Shown piece after piece: positions 14,591-24,085 of a stretch of 47,494 nt of DNA. Source of the stretch: Candidatus Contendobacter odensis Run_B_J11. Lineage in GTDB: Bacteria > Pseudomonadota > Gammaproteobacteria > Competibacterales > Competibacteraceae. Position numbers and translations under genes: made by a program. The stretch covers positions 1-47,494 of the forward strand of contig NZ_CBTK010000278.1 in assembly GCF_000531125.1 (NCBI RefSeq), given 5' to 3'. The notes beneath the pieces were generated by a model. The model was given only the letters and a program-made list of their open reading frames with translations. It was not told the origin of the DNA and made no database searches. Every line of letters begins with the position of its first letter. Position 1 is the first letter of the stretch.

Positions 14591-15691
14591 TCAAGGTAAC
14601 GGTGGTGGCTCAGTCGCGACCTCATCAGACAGGGTGTCGTCCATCCGCCGATCCAGATCAACCAGTTGTCGCCGGAGCGTCTGGATCGCCGGCTCCAATT
14701 GCAAGATGCGCCGCTCCAAGCGTTCCATTTGAATATCCTGCCATTCTGGATATTTCAACACCGTATCCATCGCGCTTTCCAACTCAGTCAGCCGCTGCTC
14801 CATGGCATGACTCACCCGCAACATGGAGCGGCCACCGCGCGCAGTTCGCCCGCTACCCGCTACCGGACGATCATCCTGGGTCAATTCCTGGCCCACCGCA
14901 TCCACCGCGTCGGCGGAAAACTCGCGCAACTCCTCCAGAAATCCATACAGCAGCAATCGGTCGCAAAACACATTCACCCGGCGCGGAATCCCTTCGGTGT
15001 ACCGATAGATGGCGGTGTAGGCCTCATCACTGAAGCGCAATTCGTCGCGCTGCCAGCCGACGATCTGCAAGCGGTGTTCGATGTAATCGCGGGTTTCGCC
15101 ATCGCTCAGTGGGGTCAGGTGGCAGGAGGCGATCACCCGTTGCCGTAACTGCTCCATGTCCGGATCTTGCAGGGTGATGCGAAACTCATCCTGCCCCAAC
15201 AGAAAACTTTGCAGCAACGGCGCTTCGGCGATCTGGAAATTCGACAGCATCCGCAGTTCTTCCAGCGACTGGAGCGGCAGATTCTGCGCCTCATCCACCA
15301 CCAGCAACACCCGCCGTCCCTGCTGGGCCTGTTCGCGCAGAAAATCTTCAAAGCGTCTCAGCAGCACCGCCTTGCCCACATCCTCGTAAGGCAGGCCGAA
15401 CGCGGCGACTACACTGCGCAACATTTCATCAGCTTCCAACTGCGTGGTCACCAACTGGGCGGCCACTACATGATGCGACGGGTTGGCTTTGATTTCGTCG
15501 AACAGGCTCTTGACCAATGTGGTCTTGCCGGTGCCGATGCCACCGGTGATCACGATGAAGCCTTCACCCTGGCTGACGCCGTAGCGCAGATAAGCCAGTG
15601 CCCGGCTATGCGCCCGGCTACCGAAGAAAAACCGTGGATCGGGACTGAGCTGAAAGGGTTTGGCCGTGAAGCCATAGTAGCGGGTGTACAT
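14591..15691 (-). CDS. XrtA-associated AAA ATPase (TIGR03015-like)
   Basis: This 366-aa protein is an ExeA/GspA-like AAA ATPase. The opening YYGFTAKPFQLSPDPRFFFG is typical, Walker A is GGIGTGKT (residues 50-57), Walker B is VLLVVDEAQ, and a winged-helix-like region follows (GIPRRVNVFCDRLLLYGF). The C-terminal 100 residues are charged and likely a short coiled coil (RLERRILQLEPAIQTLRRQL). The TIGR03015 class occurs in exosortase exopolysaccharide clusters and is presumed to power assembly or export. It begins eight bases after the outer-membrane protein gene. Confidence 0.9.
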   Translation of the reverse strand: MYTRYYGFTAKPFQLSPDPRFFFGSRAHSRALAYLRYGVSQGEGFIVITGGIGTGKTTLVKSLFDEIKANPSHHVVAAQLVTTQLEADEMLRSVVAAFGLPYEDVGKAVLLRRFEDFLREQAQQGRRVLLVVDEAQNLPLQSLEELRMLSNFQIAEAPLLQSFLLGQDEFRITLQDPDMEQLRQRVIASCHLTPLSDGETRDYIEHRLQIVGWQRDELRFSDEAYTAIYRYTEGIPRRVNVFCDRLLLYGFLEELREFSADAVDAVGQELTQDDRPVAGSGRTARGGRSMLRVSHAMEQRLTELESAMDTVLKYPEWQDIQMERLERRILQLEPAIQTLRRQLVDLDRRMDDTLSDEVATEPPPLP

Positions 15692-15699
15692 GCGTAGGT

Positions 15700-17415
15700 T
15701 CAGAACTTCATGCTGAGACGGGCGTTGAGCCGGTTTTCACGGAATCCCTGATCCGAAGGATCCGCGTCGTTCTGGTAGTAGCGATAACTGATCAGTCCAC
15801 CCAGATCCGGACTGAACACCCGTGCCAACCCAAGAACCGACACCCAGTAGTCGTTCTGCTGGTCATCGCCCAAGTCATCGCGTTCCCAACCTGTTCCGAG
15901 AAACGAGGCGGTGCGCGGTGCGAATCGCCAAGTCCAGAGTGCGCCGAGGCCATAGCTATCCTCGTTGTTCAGGTTGGCGCCTTGGAATTCGCGGCTTTCA
16001 CTGAAGGCATTGAAACCCAGCGCGTTACGACCGCGCTGATACGTCACGCCCGTAGTAAAAAACTTGCGCAGAAAAGACTGATTGGTCAGTCCCAAAGAAC
16101 CATTGGGGAGGATGATTTGACCTTGACCATCCAAAGCGATGGGCTGGCCGTCCGGTCCTAGTCCAGTCAGGCTGTTGCCGAGCAATTCCTGAACCGTGGT
16201 CACTTCCTGGGTGTAACTGGCCGACCACACGCTGTAGCGGGTTTTATAACTCAATGAACCGTTCCAGTAGACGCCGGGACTGGTGCCGACTCCCTGGTAA
16301 CTGCGGCTGACCTGCAACGCCGTGCGCGGCGAAGGATTCCATTGCACAGCGATCTCGTTGAAATTCAATCCATACAGACCGGTGAGGGAATAAAAGCGGC
16401 TGGGCGTCCAGGTTGCGCCCAACCCCCAGTGAGCCCCATTTTGGTTATCTGTATAGCCGGTATTGTTGTCATAGCCACCCTGCGCCAATAACTTCCAAGC
16501 ATCGCTTAATTTATAACTCAACTGACCGGATACACTCTCCTGCTGAGTGTTCCCGCCTCCCAGATTACTATTTCCGCCCTCCTGGACATTACTGCTCTGC
16601 TGTCCATCCTGTTGCTGGTAGGAATAGGCGAGGTTCCAGCCGAGTCGGCTAAACCGGCGGCCGCTATCGAGATTAAAGGTGACCGCCTGGGTCTGGCTGT
16701 TGAATTCACTTTGCCCGTAGCCGGTGTCGTTATAGCGGTACCGCAGCAATGCTTTCGCCCAGTCGCCAAAATTCCGGCGCCAGGAAGGGCTGATACCAAA
16801 ATTGGCTGCGGTGGTCTGATCGTTACCGGTCAAGGCGATATTGCCGAAAATGCCGACTGGATTGAACAGATCTGCGGCGCCCGGCAACACCCCCAAATTA
16901 AAGTTAATCAGCCCAAGGGCACCCCCCGATGTGCCGCCTCCACCCAATCCCAAATTACCCGCATCCACCCGACCACCCGATGTGACCGGCACTTGCGAGA
17001 TCGAACCGTAAGCATCCACGAACAAGTGATCCTGATACAGTTCTGCGGTTCCGAACGCCAAGAGGTTATTGTTGATCTTGCTGGCATCAGTATTGTTGGC
17101 GTACAGCAACCCCTGTGCGGTGTAATCCAGCCGCAAGTCCAGCCGTCCACCCTGTTTGCGGATGGAAACCCCCGGATCAACCTGTAAAACCAGATCCCCC
17201 TCGGCCTCGTCCGCCGGCGCCAGGCGGATATTGTCGGAGTAGGTCGTGCCCACACTCAATCGCGGGGTAATCCGCCACTCTTGCAGCAATTCACCCGCAT
17301 CCTGCGCCCCGCAGGGCGAACTCAGCAGCAACCCGGATGCCAGCGAGCCTGCCAACACCACTCGCCAGAGCAAGGGTCGCACCGCTTCACACTGCACCAG
17401 GTTCACCCGCAGCAC
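15700..17415 (-). CDS. XrtA-associated outer-membrane beta-barrel protein (TIGR03016-like)
   Basis: This 571-aa protein has a signal peptide (VVLAGSLASGLLLSSPCGAQ) followed by many alternating aromatic strands such as LRLDYTAQGLLYANN and LSYKLSDAWKLLAQGGYDNN, and it ends in the C-terminal strand LNARLSMKF with a terminal Phe typical of barrel proteins. The family (TIGR03016) is found only with exosortase loci and probably forms the outer-membrane exit or an accessory to it. A glycine/asparagine-rich loop lies near residues 150-180. Confidence 0.88.
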   Translation of the reverse strand: MLRVNLVQCEAVRPLLWRVVLAGSLASGLLLSSPCGAQDAGELLQEWRITPRLSVGTTYSDNIRLAPADEAEGDLVLQVDPGVSIRKQGGRLDLRLDYTAQGLLYANNTDASKINNNLLAFGTAELYQDHLFVDAYGSISQVPVTSGGRVDAGNLGLGGGGTSGGALGLINFNLGVLPGAADLFNPVGIFGNIALTGNDQTTAANFGISPSWRRNFGDWAKALLRYRYNDTGYGQSEFNSQTQAVTFNLDSGRRFSRLGWNLAYSYQQQDGQQSSNVQEGGNSNLGGGNTQQESVSGQLSYKLSDAWKLLAQGGYDNNTGYTDNQNGAHWGLGATWTPSRFYSLTGLYGLNFNEIAVQWNPSPRTALQVSRSYQGVGTSPGVYWNGSLSYKTRYSVWSASYTQEVTTVQELLGNSLTGLGPDGQPIALDGQGQIILPNGSLGLTNQSFLRKFFTTGVTYQRGRNALGFNAFSESREFQGANLNNEDSYGLGALWTWRFAPRTASFLGTGWERDDLGDDQQNDYWVSVLGLARVFSPDLGGLISYRYYQNDADPSDQGFRENRLNARLSMKF

Positions 17416-17445
17416 CCCACTCGTCCGCCAAAAAATCGGTTGTTT

Positions 17446-18357
17446 TCACCGCGACTCAGTGTCCGCATCGCTGCCATACCCGTAGCCATACCCATAGCTA
17501 TAGTAATCTGAGCCGAGCGTGCCACGCGCCTTGTTCAGTACGAACCCCACGATCTGATTGGGATTCAGCAAAGCCAAAGCTTCCTTGACATGGGATTGTT
17601 GGGTACGCCCGGCACTGACCACCATGATAACTTGTCCCATCAGGCTGGCTAACACGCTGGCTTCGGTCGTCGCCAGCAGCGGTGGCGAATCGAAGATAAT
17701 GATGCGGTCGGGATAGCGACTGCTCATCTCCGTCGCCAGTTTGAGCATGTTCTCGCTGGCGAGCAATTCGGTGGACAGATGATGCTTGCTGCCGGCGGGT
17801 AAAATCGTCAGTGAGGGCACGTTGGTGTCCAGCAGTACATCGGCCAGATCCAACTGGTCATCGATCAGAAAATCCACCAGACCGAGCGCAGCCTCGAATC
17901 CCAAGACCCGCGCCACTGAAGGCTTGACCACGTCAGCATCCACCAGCAGCACGGTTCGATCCCGCTCGGCGGCAATGCTCAGAGCCAGATTACAGGCCGT
18001 AAACGTCTTGCCCTCACCCGGCCGGGCGCTGGTCACCATGATCAAATTGGCATGTTCGACCGTTGAGGCGCCCTTGCCATCGATATTCATCAGCAAAGGC
18101 CGCTTGACATGACGATATTCCTCCTTGATCCGGCTACGCCGGGTATCGGGCACCAGCATTCCCGCAGCACTGATCCATTCCATATTGAGCGTCACTGAAC
18201 GCTGGGTTCGCTTAGGCGCGACTGGCGCGGCGACCGGAGCCACTGCGGCGCGACCGATAGCCCGTTCGATGGCATTCTCCTCGATCTTGGGGACAACCAC
18301 CGGTGGCGCGCTGGGGGCGTGCGACCGACCTAGCATGGCTTTCTCGATACTATCCAT
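17446..18357 (-). CDS. XrtA-associated tyrosine autokinase (TIGR03018-like)
   Basis: This 303-aa BY-kinase lacks its own membrane domain. Walker A is SARPGEGKT (residues 110-118), Walker A' is VLLVDADV and Walker B is IIIFDSPPL. The C-terminus is a tyrosine cluster, YYSYGYGYGYG, the expected autophosphorylation site. It should pair with the chain-length protein encoded 21 bases upstream and control polymer length or export by phosphorylation cycles. The N-terminal 60 residues are Ala/Pro-rich and poorly conserved. Confidence 0.93.
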   Translation of the reverse strand: MDSIEKAMLGRSHAPSAPPVVVPKIEENAIERAIGRAAVAPVAAPVAPKRTQRSVTLNMEWISAAGMLVPDTRRSRIKEEYRHVKRPLLMNIDGKGASTVEHANLIMVTSARPGEGKTFTACNLALSIAAERDRTVLLVDADVVKPSVARVLGFEAALGLVDFLIDDQLDLADVLLDTNVPSLTILPAGSKHHLSTELLASENMLKLATEMSSRYPDRIIIFDSPPLLATTEASVLASLMGQVIMVVSAGRTQQSHVKEALALLNPNQIVGFVLNKARGTLGSDYYSYGYGYGYGSDADTESR

Positions 18358-18378
18358 TCGTCATGCTCCAAAATCGCA

Positions 18379-19980
18379 CTAGAACGGCCATTGGAGGCCG
18401 ACCGTTTCCACCACCAGCAACCCGGCGTATGCCACCAGCAACATCCCGCCCAACGAAGCATAAGCGACGACCAGCAATCGCTCGCGTCGCACATCAGCCA
18501 TTGACAATACCGCGCTCACGCTGCCGAACACGGGAACATTGGTGAGTTGCATCAGACTGCGCCGGGTGTCGAAGGTCGGCCACAACTGCGAAATCAGAAA
18601 AGCCAGCGCCACGCCAACCGCCAACCCCGCGCCCAGCACCATGGACATCAACAGCGGACGGTTGGGACCGGACGGTTGCAGTGGCACTCGCGGCGGATCG
18701 ATGATCTTGAAGCGGACATCCTGGCTGGTCTGTTCGATCTGTTGCGACATCTTGGCCGACTCGCGCCGAGTCAACAGATCCTCGAATTTCCTGCGGTTGA
18801 CTGCGTAATCACGATTCAGTCCCGCCAGATCGGCTTCGATCTGTGGAACGGTGTCGACCTGTCCCTGCAATTCCTTGACGCGCCGGTCGAAAGCGGCCAC
18901 CCGGGCCTGTAGCGAAGCGATATTGGCTTCCTCCTGGCCCAAGGCGATTTTCAGTTGCTGATACACCGGATTGGCATCCACCCCCTGCGGGCCGAAACTG
19001 CTGGTATTGTTATCGCTAGAGCTAGCCGTACTGGCCGCGCTGGCCGCGTATTGCGCCAGTTCTTCATCCCGTTGCTTCTTGAGATCGAGCATAGTCTGCT
19101 TGATGATGATGACGTCGGGATGTTTCTCGGTGTACTTAATCAGAAGTTCATCCAGCATTTTCTCCAGATTCTGGATCCGGGTATCAATCGGCAGGGCGGT
19201 TGCTGCTTTCCTAGGGTCAGAGCCGGGTTGCGGCCCGATACCGAAGGTGGGTTCCTCACCCCCGATCTGCTGGAGCAGTGAGTTGCGACGGTTCTCGGCC
19301 TGGGTCAATTCCAGTCGGGCCGCTTCCAGCTCCGTAGTGGCCTGTTGCATGCGGCTGAAATAGCTCTGCCCTTCCGCGCCCATCAGTGCGACATTCTTGC
19401 GCTTGAATTCCTTGACCCGGTCTTCCGCCTCCGCCAGTCGATCCTCGTATTCAGCGATCTGCTTGTCCAAAAACCGCTGAGCCGTATCTGTGTCCAGCCG
19501 GGTATCGCCCAGCAGATTTTCCGCAAATACCGTCACTACTGCCTGCACCACCTTCTTGGCCAGTTCTGGATTGCGATCCTGGTAGGCGACGCTGTATAGA
19601 TTCTCCCGGCCAGATGCCCCAAGCCTAATTTTTTTCTGCAACCCATTGAGCTTTTGATCCAGCGCATCGGGATCCTTGGCCTGAATATCCAGATCGGTCA
19701 GCCGGGCGATCTTTTCCAGGTTCGGACGGCTCAGTAAAGTACGGGTCACCAGCCCAATTTGGGCATCCGGGTTAACATTCACCGCCAGCCCCTGCAACAA
19801 TGGCCGCAGGACGGACTGGGTATCTACGAACACGCGCGCCGAGGCCTCGTACTGATCCGGGAGTTTGTGGACCACCACCCACCCGATCAGACAGACCAGC
19901 CAGGCACAGCCCAAGGCATACCAGCGATTACGCCAGATGCCCCGCAGGTAGCCCAGCAATTGTTCGATAATCTCGTTCAT
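18379..19980 (-). CDS. XrtA-system polysaccharide chain-length determinant (Wzz-like)
   Basis: This 533-aa inner-membrane protein is of the TIGR03007 type. A first membrane helix lies near residues 20-37, a Wzz signature follows (LPDQYEASARVFVDTQSVLR), then a long periplasmic coiled coil (for example RLAEAEDRVKEFKRKNVALM), the proline-rich motif IIDPPRVPLQPSGPNRPLLM and a second helix near residue 440. A further helix pair at the extreme C-terminus is characteristic of the XrtA version. It governs polymer length together with the separate kinase encoded just downstream. Confidence 0.93.
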   Translation of the reverse strand: MNEIIEQLLGYLRGIWRNRWYALGCAWLVCLIGWVVVHKLPDQYEASARVFVDTQSVLRPLLQGLAVNVNPDAQIGLVTRTLLSRPNLEKIARLTDLDIQAKDPDALDQKLNGLQKKIRLGASGRENLYSVAYQDRNPELAKKVVQAVVTVFAENLLGDTRLDTDTAQRFLDKQIAEYEDRLAEAEDRVKEFKRKNVALMGAEGQSYFSRMQQATTELEAARLELTQAENRRNSLLQQIGGEEPTFGIGPQPGSDPRKAATALPIDTRIQNLEKMLDELLIKYTEKHPDVIIIKQTMLDLKKQRDEELAQYAASAASTASSSDNNTSSFGPQGVDANPVYQQLKIALGQEEANIASLQARVAAFDRRVKELQGQVDTVPQIEADLAGLNRDYAVNRRKFEDLLTRRESAKMSQQIEQTSQDVRFKIIDPPRVPLQPSGPNRPLLMSMVLGAGLAVGVALAFLISQLWPTFDTRRSLMQLTNVPVFGSVSAVLSMADVRRERLLVVAYASLGGMLLVAYAGLLVVETVGLQWPF

Positions 19981-20014
19981 GCTCGCGACCTCCGCGCCGA
20001 TCCGGCGCGCCCGT

Positions 20015-20668
20015 TCAGAACCAAGACTCCGGAACGATCAGGATATCGCCCGGCAACATATCCACGTTGGCGGTAATGTCGCCGTCATTCAGCAGGTCGT
20101 TCACCCGCACTTCATACTCTTTCTGCTTATCGTCTACGACCCGCACCACCTTGGTCTTATTGCCATCAGCAAATTGAGTCAAACCGCCGACTACAATCAT
20201 TACGTCCAGCAGGGTCATCTTTTGTTTGTAAGCAATCGCCTGCGGCTTGGCGGCTTGGCCTACCACGCGAATCTGCTCGCTGTAAGGACCGATGCCACCG
20301 GCAACGATTACGGTGACAATCGGCTGACGGATGTAGGTCTCCAGCGCCTTTTCCAAGTCGCGGGCCAGTTGGGTAGGCGTCTTACCGCTGGCCTGCAAAT
20401 CTTCCACCAGTGGCGTACTGATCTTGCCATCCGGTCGAACCGTGACTCCCTGGGAAACTTCGGGGTTGCGCCAGACAAAAATCTGCACACTGTCGCCCGG
20501 TCCAATCAAATAATTATAGGTTTCCGGGGACGTAGTTTGGGAACCATAGCTAGTGGAGGAAGGAAGACTCACCCCTTCTTTTGAGCTGGCGCATGCGCCG
20601 AGTACGATAGCGGACAGTACCAACCCACTGATCCGCGCCCCCTGTTGAAATATCCCAAGTTTCTGCAT
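20015..20668 (-). CDS. XrtA-system polysaccharide export lipoprotein (Wza-like)
   Basis: This is a 217-aa Poly_export/SLBB protein of the TIGR03027 type. A lipoprotein signal ends in the lipobox LGAC, YLIGPGDSVQIFVWRNPEVS is the Poly_export core, and an SLBB-like segment ends DMLPGDILIVPESW. It should form the periplasmic and outer-membrane export channel. I prefer the ATG at 20668, which places the signal peptide at the N-terminus; an ATG at 20692 and a GTG at 20677 are also in frame. As the first gene of the minus-strand cluster, its promoter should lie in 20670-20860. Confidence 0.9.
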   Translation of the reverse strand: MQKLGIFQQGARISGLVLSAIVLGACASSKEGVSLPSSTSYGSQTTSPETYNYLIGPGDSVQIFVWRNPEVSQGVTVRPDGKISTPLVEDLQASGKTPTQLARDLEKALETYIRQPIVTVIVAGGIGPYSEQIRVVGQAAKPQAIAYKQKMTLLDVMIVVGGLTQFADGNKTKVVRVVDDKQKEYEVRVNDLLNDGDITANVDMLPGDILIVPESWF

Positions 20669-20758
20669 GTCCGTCACAGCCTCACCTGCCATTAACGATA
20701 AGCGGTATCACGATTCCGGCACTGTAGTTCCGGCCCAGTCCATCTGGAACTCCAGCCT

Positions 20759-20789
20759 CGCCGCCACCGGCCGAAAAGCCTTGGCGGCG
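20759..20789. promoter_or_regulatory. Hairpin in the divergent intergenic region upstream of the XrtA locus
   Basis: CGCCGCCA (20759-20766) and TGGCGGCG (20782-20789) form a perfect 8-bp stem. The stretch 20669-20867 must hold the promoters of both the XrtA cluster and the ABC operon. An AT-rich part (20810-20845) is the more likely promoter site. I cannot assign a regulator; the hairpin may lie in the leader of the polysaccharide transcript. Confidence 0.4.
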
Positions 20790-20867
20790 GGAACCGTGCT
20801 GTCTGAATTACAGTCATTATTCACTGTTGTTTTCAAATTATCTTAGCCGGCTACGCATTTCCCGTCC

Positions 20868-21581
20868 ATGGACACGGTACTAAAAATAATGGCTCTATCG
20901 GCTCCCTTCATCGCCATCCGTCATCTTAGCAAGCATTATGCCGAGGGTGACCAACAGCGGACTATCTTTGCTGATCTGACTCTGGACATCCATCGGGGCG
21001 AATTCGTAGCTCTGCTCGGCCAGTCCGGCTCCGGTAAATCCACACTGCTCAACCTGCTCAGTGGTATTGATCTGCCCGACAGCGGCCAAATCCAGATCGC
21101 CGGACGGATGCTGAACACCTTGCACGAGATCGAACGCACCCGTTTTCGCCGCCGTCATATTGGCTTCGTGTTTCAGTTCTTCAATCTGATTTCTACGCTG
21201 ACGGTTGAAGAAAACCTGCTGCTGCCGCTGGAATTGAACCGGCGGGCGACGCCGGAGCAGCGCGACCTAGCGTTGGAGTTGCTGGATAACGTCGGGCTGG
21301 GCAATCGCCGGGCCAGCTTCCCGGAGCGCCTGTCCGGCGGTGAACAACAGCGATTGGCCATCGCCCGGGCGCTGGTTCACGGTCCTTGGCTGCTGTTGGC
21401 CGACGAGCCAACCGGCAATCTCGACACCGACACCGGCGAGCGGATTCTGGAGTTGCTGTTGAATCTGCATCGGCAGGCAAAAACGACTATCGTCATGGTC
21501 ACTCACAGCCAGGAGGTCGCTGCCCGTGCCGACCGAATACTGATTCTGGACGCCGGCCACATCCGGGAGATTGCACGTTGA
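20868..21581 (+). CDS. ABC transporter ATP-binding protein (LolD/MacB type)
   Basis: This 237-aa ATPase has Walker A GQSGSGKST (residues 51-59), the signature LSGGEQQRLAIARAL, and Walker B LLLADEPTG. FVFQFFNLISTLTVEEN is the Q-loop region typical of LolD/MacB-class ATPases, which drive mechanotransmission rather than ordinary uptake. The next gene is a matching FtsX/MacB-type permease whose start overlaps this stop. The start is uncertain: ATG at 20868 or ATG at 20889, neither with a strong ribosome site. The substrate is probably a lipid, lipoprotein or peptide. Confidence 0.9.
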   Translation: MDTVLKIMALSAPFIAIRHLSKHYAEGDQQRTIFADLTLDIHRGEFVALLGQSGSGKSTLLNLLSGIDLPDSGQIQIAGRMLNTLHEIERTRFRRRHIGFVFQFFNLISTLTVEENLLLPLELNRRATPEQRDLALELLDNVGLGNRRASFPERLSGGEQQRLAIARALVHGPWLLLADEPTGNLDTDTGERILELLLNLHRQAKTTIVMVTHSQEVAARADRILILDAGHIREIAR

Positions 21582-24085
21582 CCCCACTGTTTTGGCGGGC
21601 GCTGCTGCGGCATCCCTGGCGGCATCCCTGGCAATTGGGACTGGCGATTCTTGGTATCGCTCTCGGCGTGGCGGTGGTGCTGGCGGTGGATTTAGCCAAC
21701 GCCAGTGCCCGCCGCAGCTTCGATCTGGCGATGAACCGGATCACCGGCCATGCGACCCATCGCATCGTTGGCGGGGCGCAGGGTGTGCCCGAAACGGTGT
21801 ATGTGCAATTGCGACTGGAACGCGGCATTCGGCTGGCCGGGCCAGTCGTGACCGGTTATCTACCCCGTGCTGACCTACCGGGACAATTACTGCAAATTCT
21901 CGGAGTTGACCCATTCGCGGAGGCGCCCTTTCGCGATCCCGCCGCTAATGCCACGGGCAGTAATGTTGACCTGCGCGCTTTGCTGCTGAATCCCGACGCT
22001 GCCCTGCTGCCAAGCGCCTTGGGCGAGCAGGTGATGCTGCGGCGCGGCGAGCAGCGCTTTATCCTAAAACGCGCGGGTACGTTGAACGGGCCGGAACTGG
22101 ACGGATTGATCATCACCGACCTCAGCACCGCGCAAACCCTGTTGGGAAAAGCGGGCCGCCTCAGTCACATTGATCTGATGTTGCCGGATAACGCCAGCGG
22201 CGAACAACTGGCTGAACAACTACGTGCCTGGCTACCGCCGGATCTGCGGCTGGAGCAGCCGGGGATGCGTAATCAGGCCACGGCAGACCTCAGCGCCGCT
22301 TTTTCGCTGAATCTGACCGCCATGAGCCTGCTGGCGCTGGTGGTCGGGATGTTTCTCATCTACAACGCCATGACCTTTTCCGTGGTGCAACGCCGCGCGT
22401 TGTTGGGAATGCTCAGGGCGTTGGGCGTCAGCCGCCGGGAACTGTTGATCGGGGTATTGGGCGAGGCTTTGCTGCTTGGGCTGGCGGGCGCCCTGCTGGG
22501 CGGGATCATGGGACTGTGGATTGGATCAGGGCTGGTGCATCTGGTGACTCGCACCATCAACGACTTGTATTACGTTCTCAGCGTTCGCGAGTTTTTTATC
22601 GAACCGTGGTCGCTGGCCAAGGGAGTGGCGCTGGGTCTGCTGGCAACGCTGGCGGCGGCCTGGCTACCCGCACGGGAAGCCGCCAACGCTCCGCCAGGCC
22701 GGGTGTTGAGCCGCACCGATCTGGAAAGTCGTTGGCAAGCCGCTTTGCCTCGCTTGATCGGGATCGGACTGGCGCTGCTGGGGGGTGGCGGTCTGATTCT
22801 GTGGTTCTCCGATGAACTGGTCTCCGGTTTCGCCGGGCTGTTTCTGCTGATTCTCGGTTGTGCGCTGCTGACGCCGCCGGCCGTAGTCGGCCTGGTTGGA
22901 CTGATCCAGCCACTGACAGCTCACATGGGATTACTGGCGCGAATGGCCAGCCGGGATGTCGTTCGCCATCTTAGTCGCACCGGCATTGCGGTTGCGGCGC
23001 TGATGGTGGCGTTTGCGACCACCGTCGGCGTCGGGGTGATGGTGGACAGCTTCCGGGGCGGCGTCGTGATCTGGATCAACGATTTACTGAACGCTGATTT
23101 GTACATCGCGCCACCGGCTATTGAGGGCAGCGGCGACCGTTCGGAGGCGGTCGCTCCGGCGGCGTTGACGGTGTTGCGAAATACGCCGGGAGTGGCAGCG
23201 ATCTCTACTTATCGAGGCGCAAAAGTTGAGCTTGACGGACGCACCCTCACCTTGATCGCAGCGGAGTTGGCGCCTGCCGCTCAAGCGGGTTATCACTTGA
23301 TGGATGGTGATTCAGCCACCGCTTGGCAGGCGTTTCAAACCGGTGAGGCGATCCTGATTTCCGAACCGCTGGCGTATCGAAGCCACCTGTCTGCCGGTGA
23401 TTCGCTGCAATTGCCAACGGATCGCGGAACACAGCGCTTTACCATTGCTGGGGTGTTTCTGGATTACGGCTCGGAACATGGGCGGATTTTGCTGCATCGC
23501 TCCGGCTACCAGCGTTATTGGCAGGATCCAGTAGTTGGTTCAGTGGCCGTCTTCGCTGCGCCGGGTGAAAATCTGGCCAGCTTGCGCGAACGCTTGCAGG
23601 AACGGCTGGGATCGATCCAACCGCTGCTGATTCGTTCCAACCGCGACATTCAAAGCTTCACCCTGGAAATCTTCGAGCGCACCTTCACTATTACCCGGGT
23701 CTTGCGCCTGCTGGCCATTCTGGCGGCGGTGGTCGGGGTGTTGAGCGCGCTGCTGGCGCTGCAATTGGAGCGGGCGCGGGAGTTTGCCGTGTTGCGCGCC
23801 ATTGGCATGACCACCGCTGAAATTGGCGGACTGGTGTCGTTGCAAACGGGATTTATGGGGGCCGCCGCCGGATTGTTGGCCCTACCGACCGGGCTGCTGC
23901 TGGCAGCGGTGCTGATTTTCGTCATCAACCGTCGAGCCTTCGGCTGGAGCCTGCCGTTTCAGGTAGATCCGATGCTGTTGCTGGAAACATTGACGCTGGC
24001 GATCATTGCCGCCTTGCTGGCGGGGCTGTATCCGATCTGGCGCATGGCTCGCGCCCGGCCCGCTGACGCACTCAGGACGGAATAG
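21578..24085 (+). CDS. ABC transporter permease, FtsX/MacB-like
   Basis: This 835-aa permease has two FtsX-like modules, each with membrane helices around a periplasmic part. The first helix is LGLAILGIALGVAVVLAVDL near residue 20, the first cluster of helices begins MSLLALVVGMFLIYNAM, and the last is at the C-terminus with IIAALLAGLYPIWRMARARP. The length and layout match the large YbbP/DUF214-type permeases rather than LolC/LolE. The TTG at 21578 overlaps the ATPase stop (TTGA) and has CGGGAGA seven bases upstream. An ORF reading further upstream exists but would overlap the ATPase gene by nearly 200 bases. An AttH-like gene follows at once. Confidence 0.9.
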   Translation: MTPLFWRALLRHPWRHPWQLGLAILGIALGVAVVLAVDLANASARRSFDLAMNRITGHATHRIVGGAQGVPETVYVQLRLERGIRLAGPVVTGYLPRADLPGQLLQILGVDPFAEAPFRDPAANATGSNVDLRALLLNPDAALLPSALGEQVMLRRGEQRFILKRAGTLNGPELDGLIITDLSTAQTLLGKAGRLSHIDLMLPDNASGEQLAEQLRAWLPPDLRLEQPGMRNQATADLSAAFSLNLTAMSLLALVVGMFLIYNAMTFSVVQRRALLGMLRALGVSRRELLIGVLGEALLLGLAGALLGGIMGLWIGSGLVHLVTRTINDLYYVLSVREFFIEPWSLAKGVALGLLATLAAAWLPAREAANAPPGRVLSRTDLESRWQAALPRLIGIGLALLGGGGLILWFSDELVSGFAGLFLLILGCALLTPPAVVGLVGLIQPLTAHMGLLARMASRDVVRHLSRTGIAVAALMVAFATTVGVGVMVDSFRGGVVIWINDLLNADLYIAPPAIEGSGDRSEAVAPAALTVLRNTPGVAAISTYRGAKVELDGRTLTLIAAELAPAAQAGYHLMDGDSATAWQAFQTGEAILISEPLAYRSHLSAGDSLQLPTDRGTQRFTIAGVFLDYGSEHGRILLHRSGYQRYWQDPVVGSVAVFAAPGENLASLRERLQERLGSIQPLLIRSNRDIQSFTLEIFERTFTITRVLRLLAILAAVVGVLSALLALQLERAREFAVLRAIGMTTAEIGGLVSLQTGFMGAAAGLLALPTGLLLAAVLIFVINRRAFGWSLPFQVDPMLLLETLTLAIIAALLAGLYPIWRMARARPADALRTE

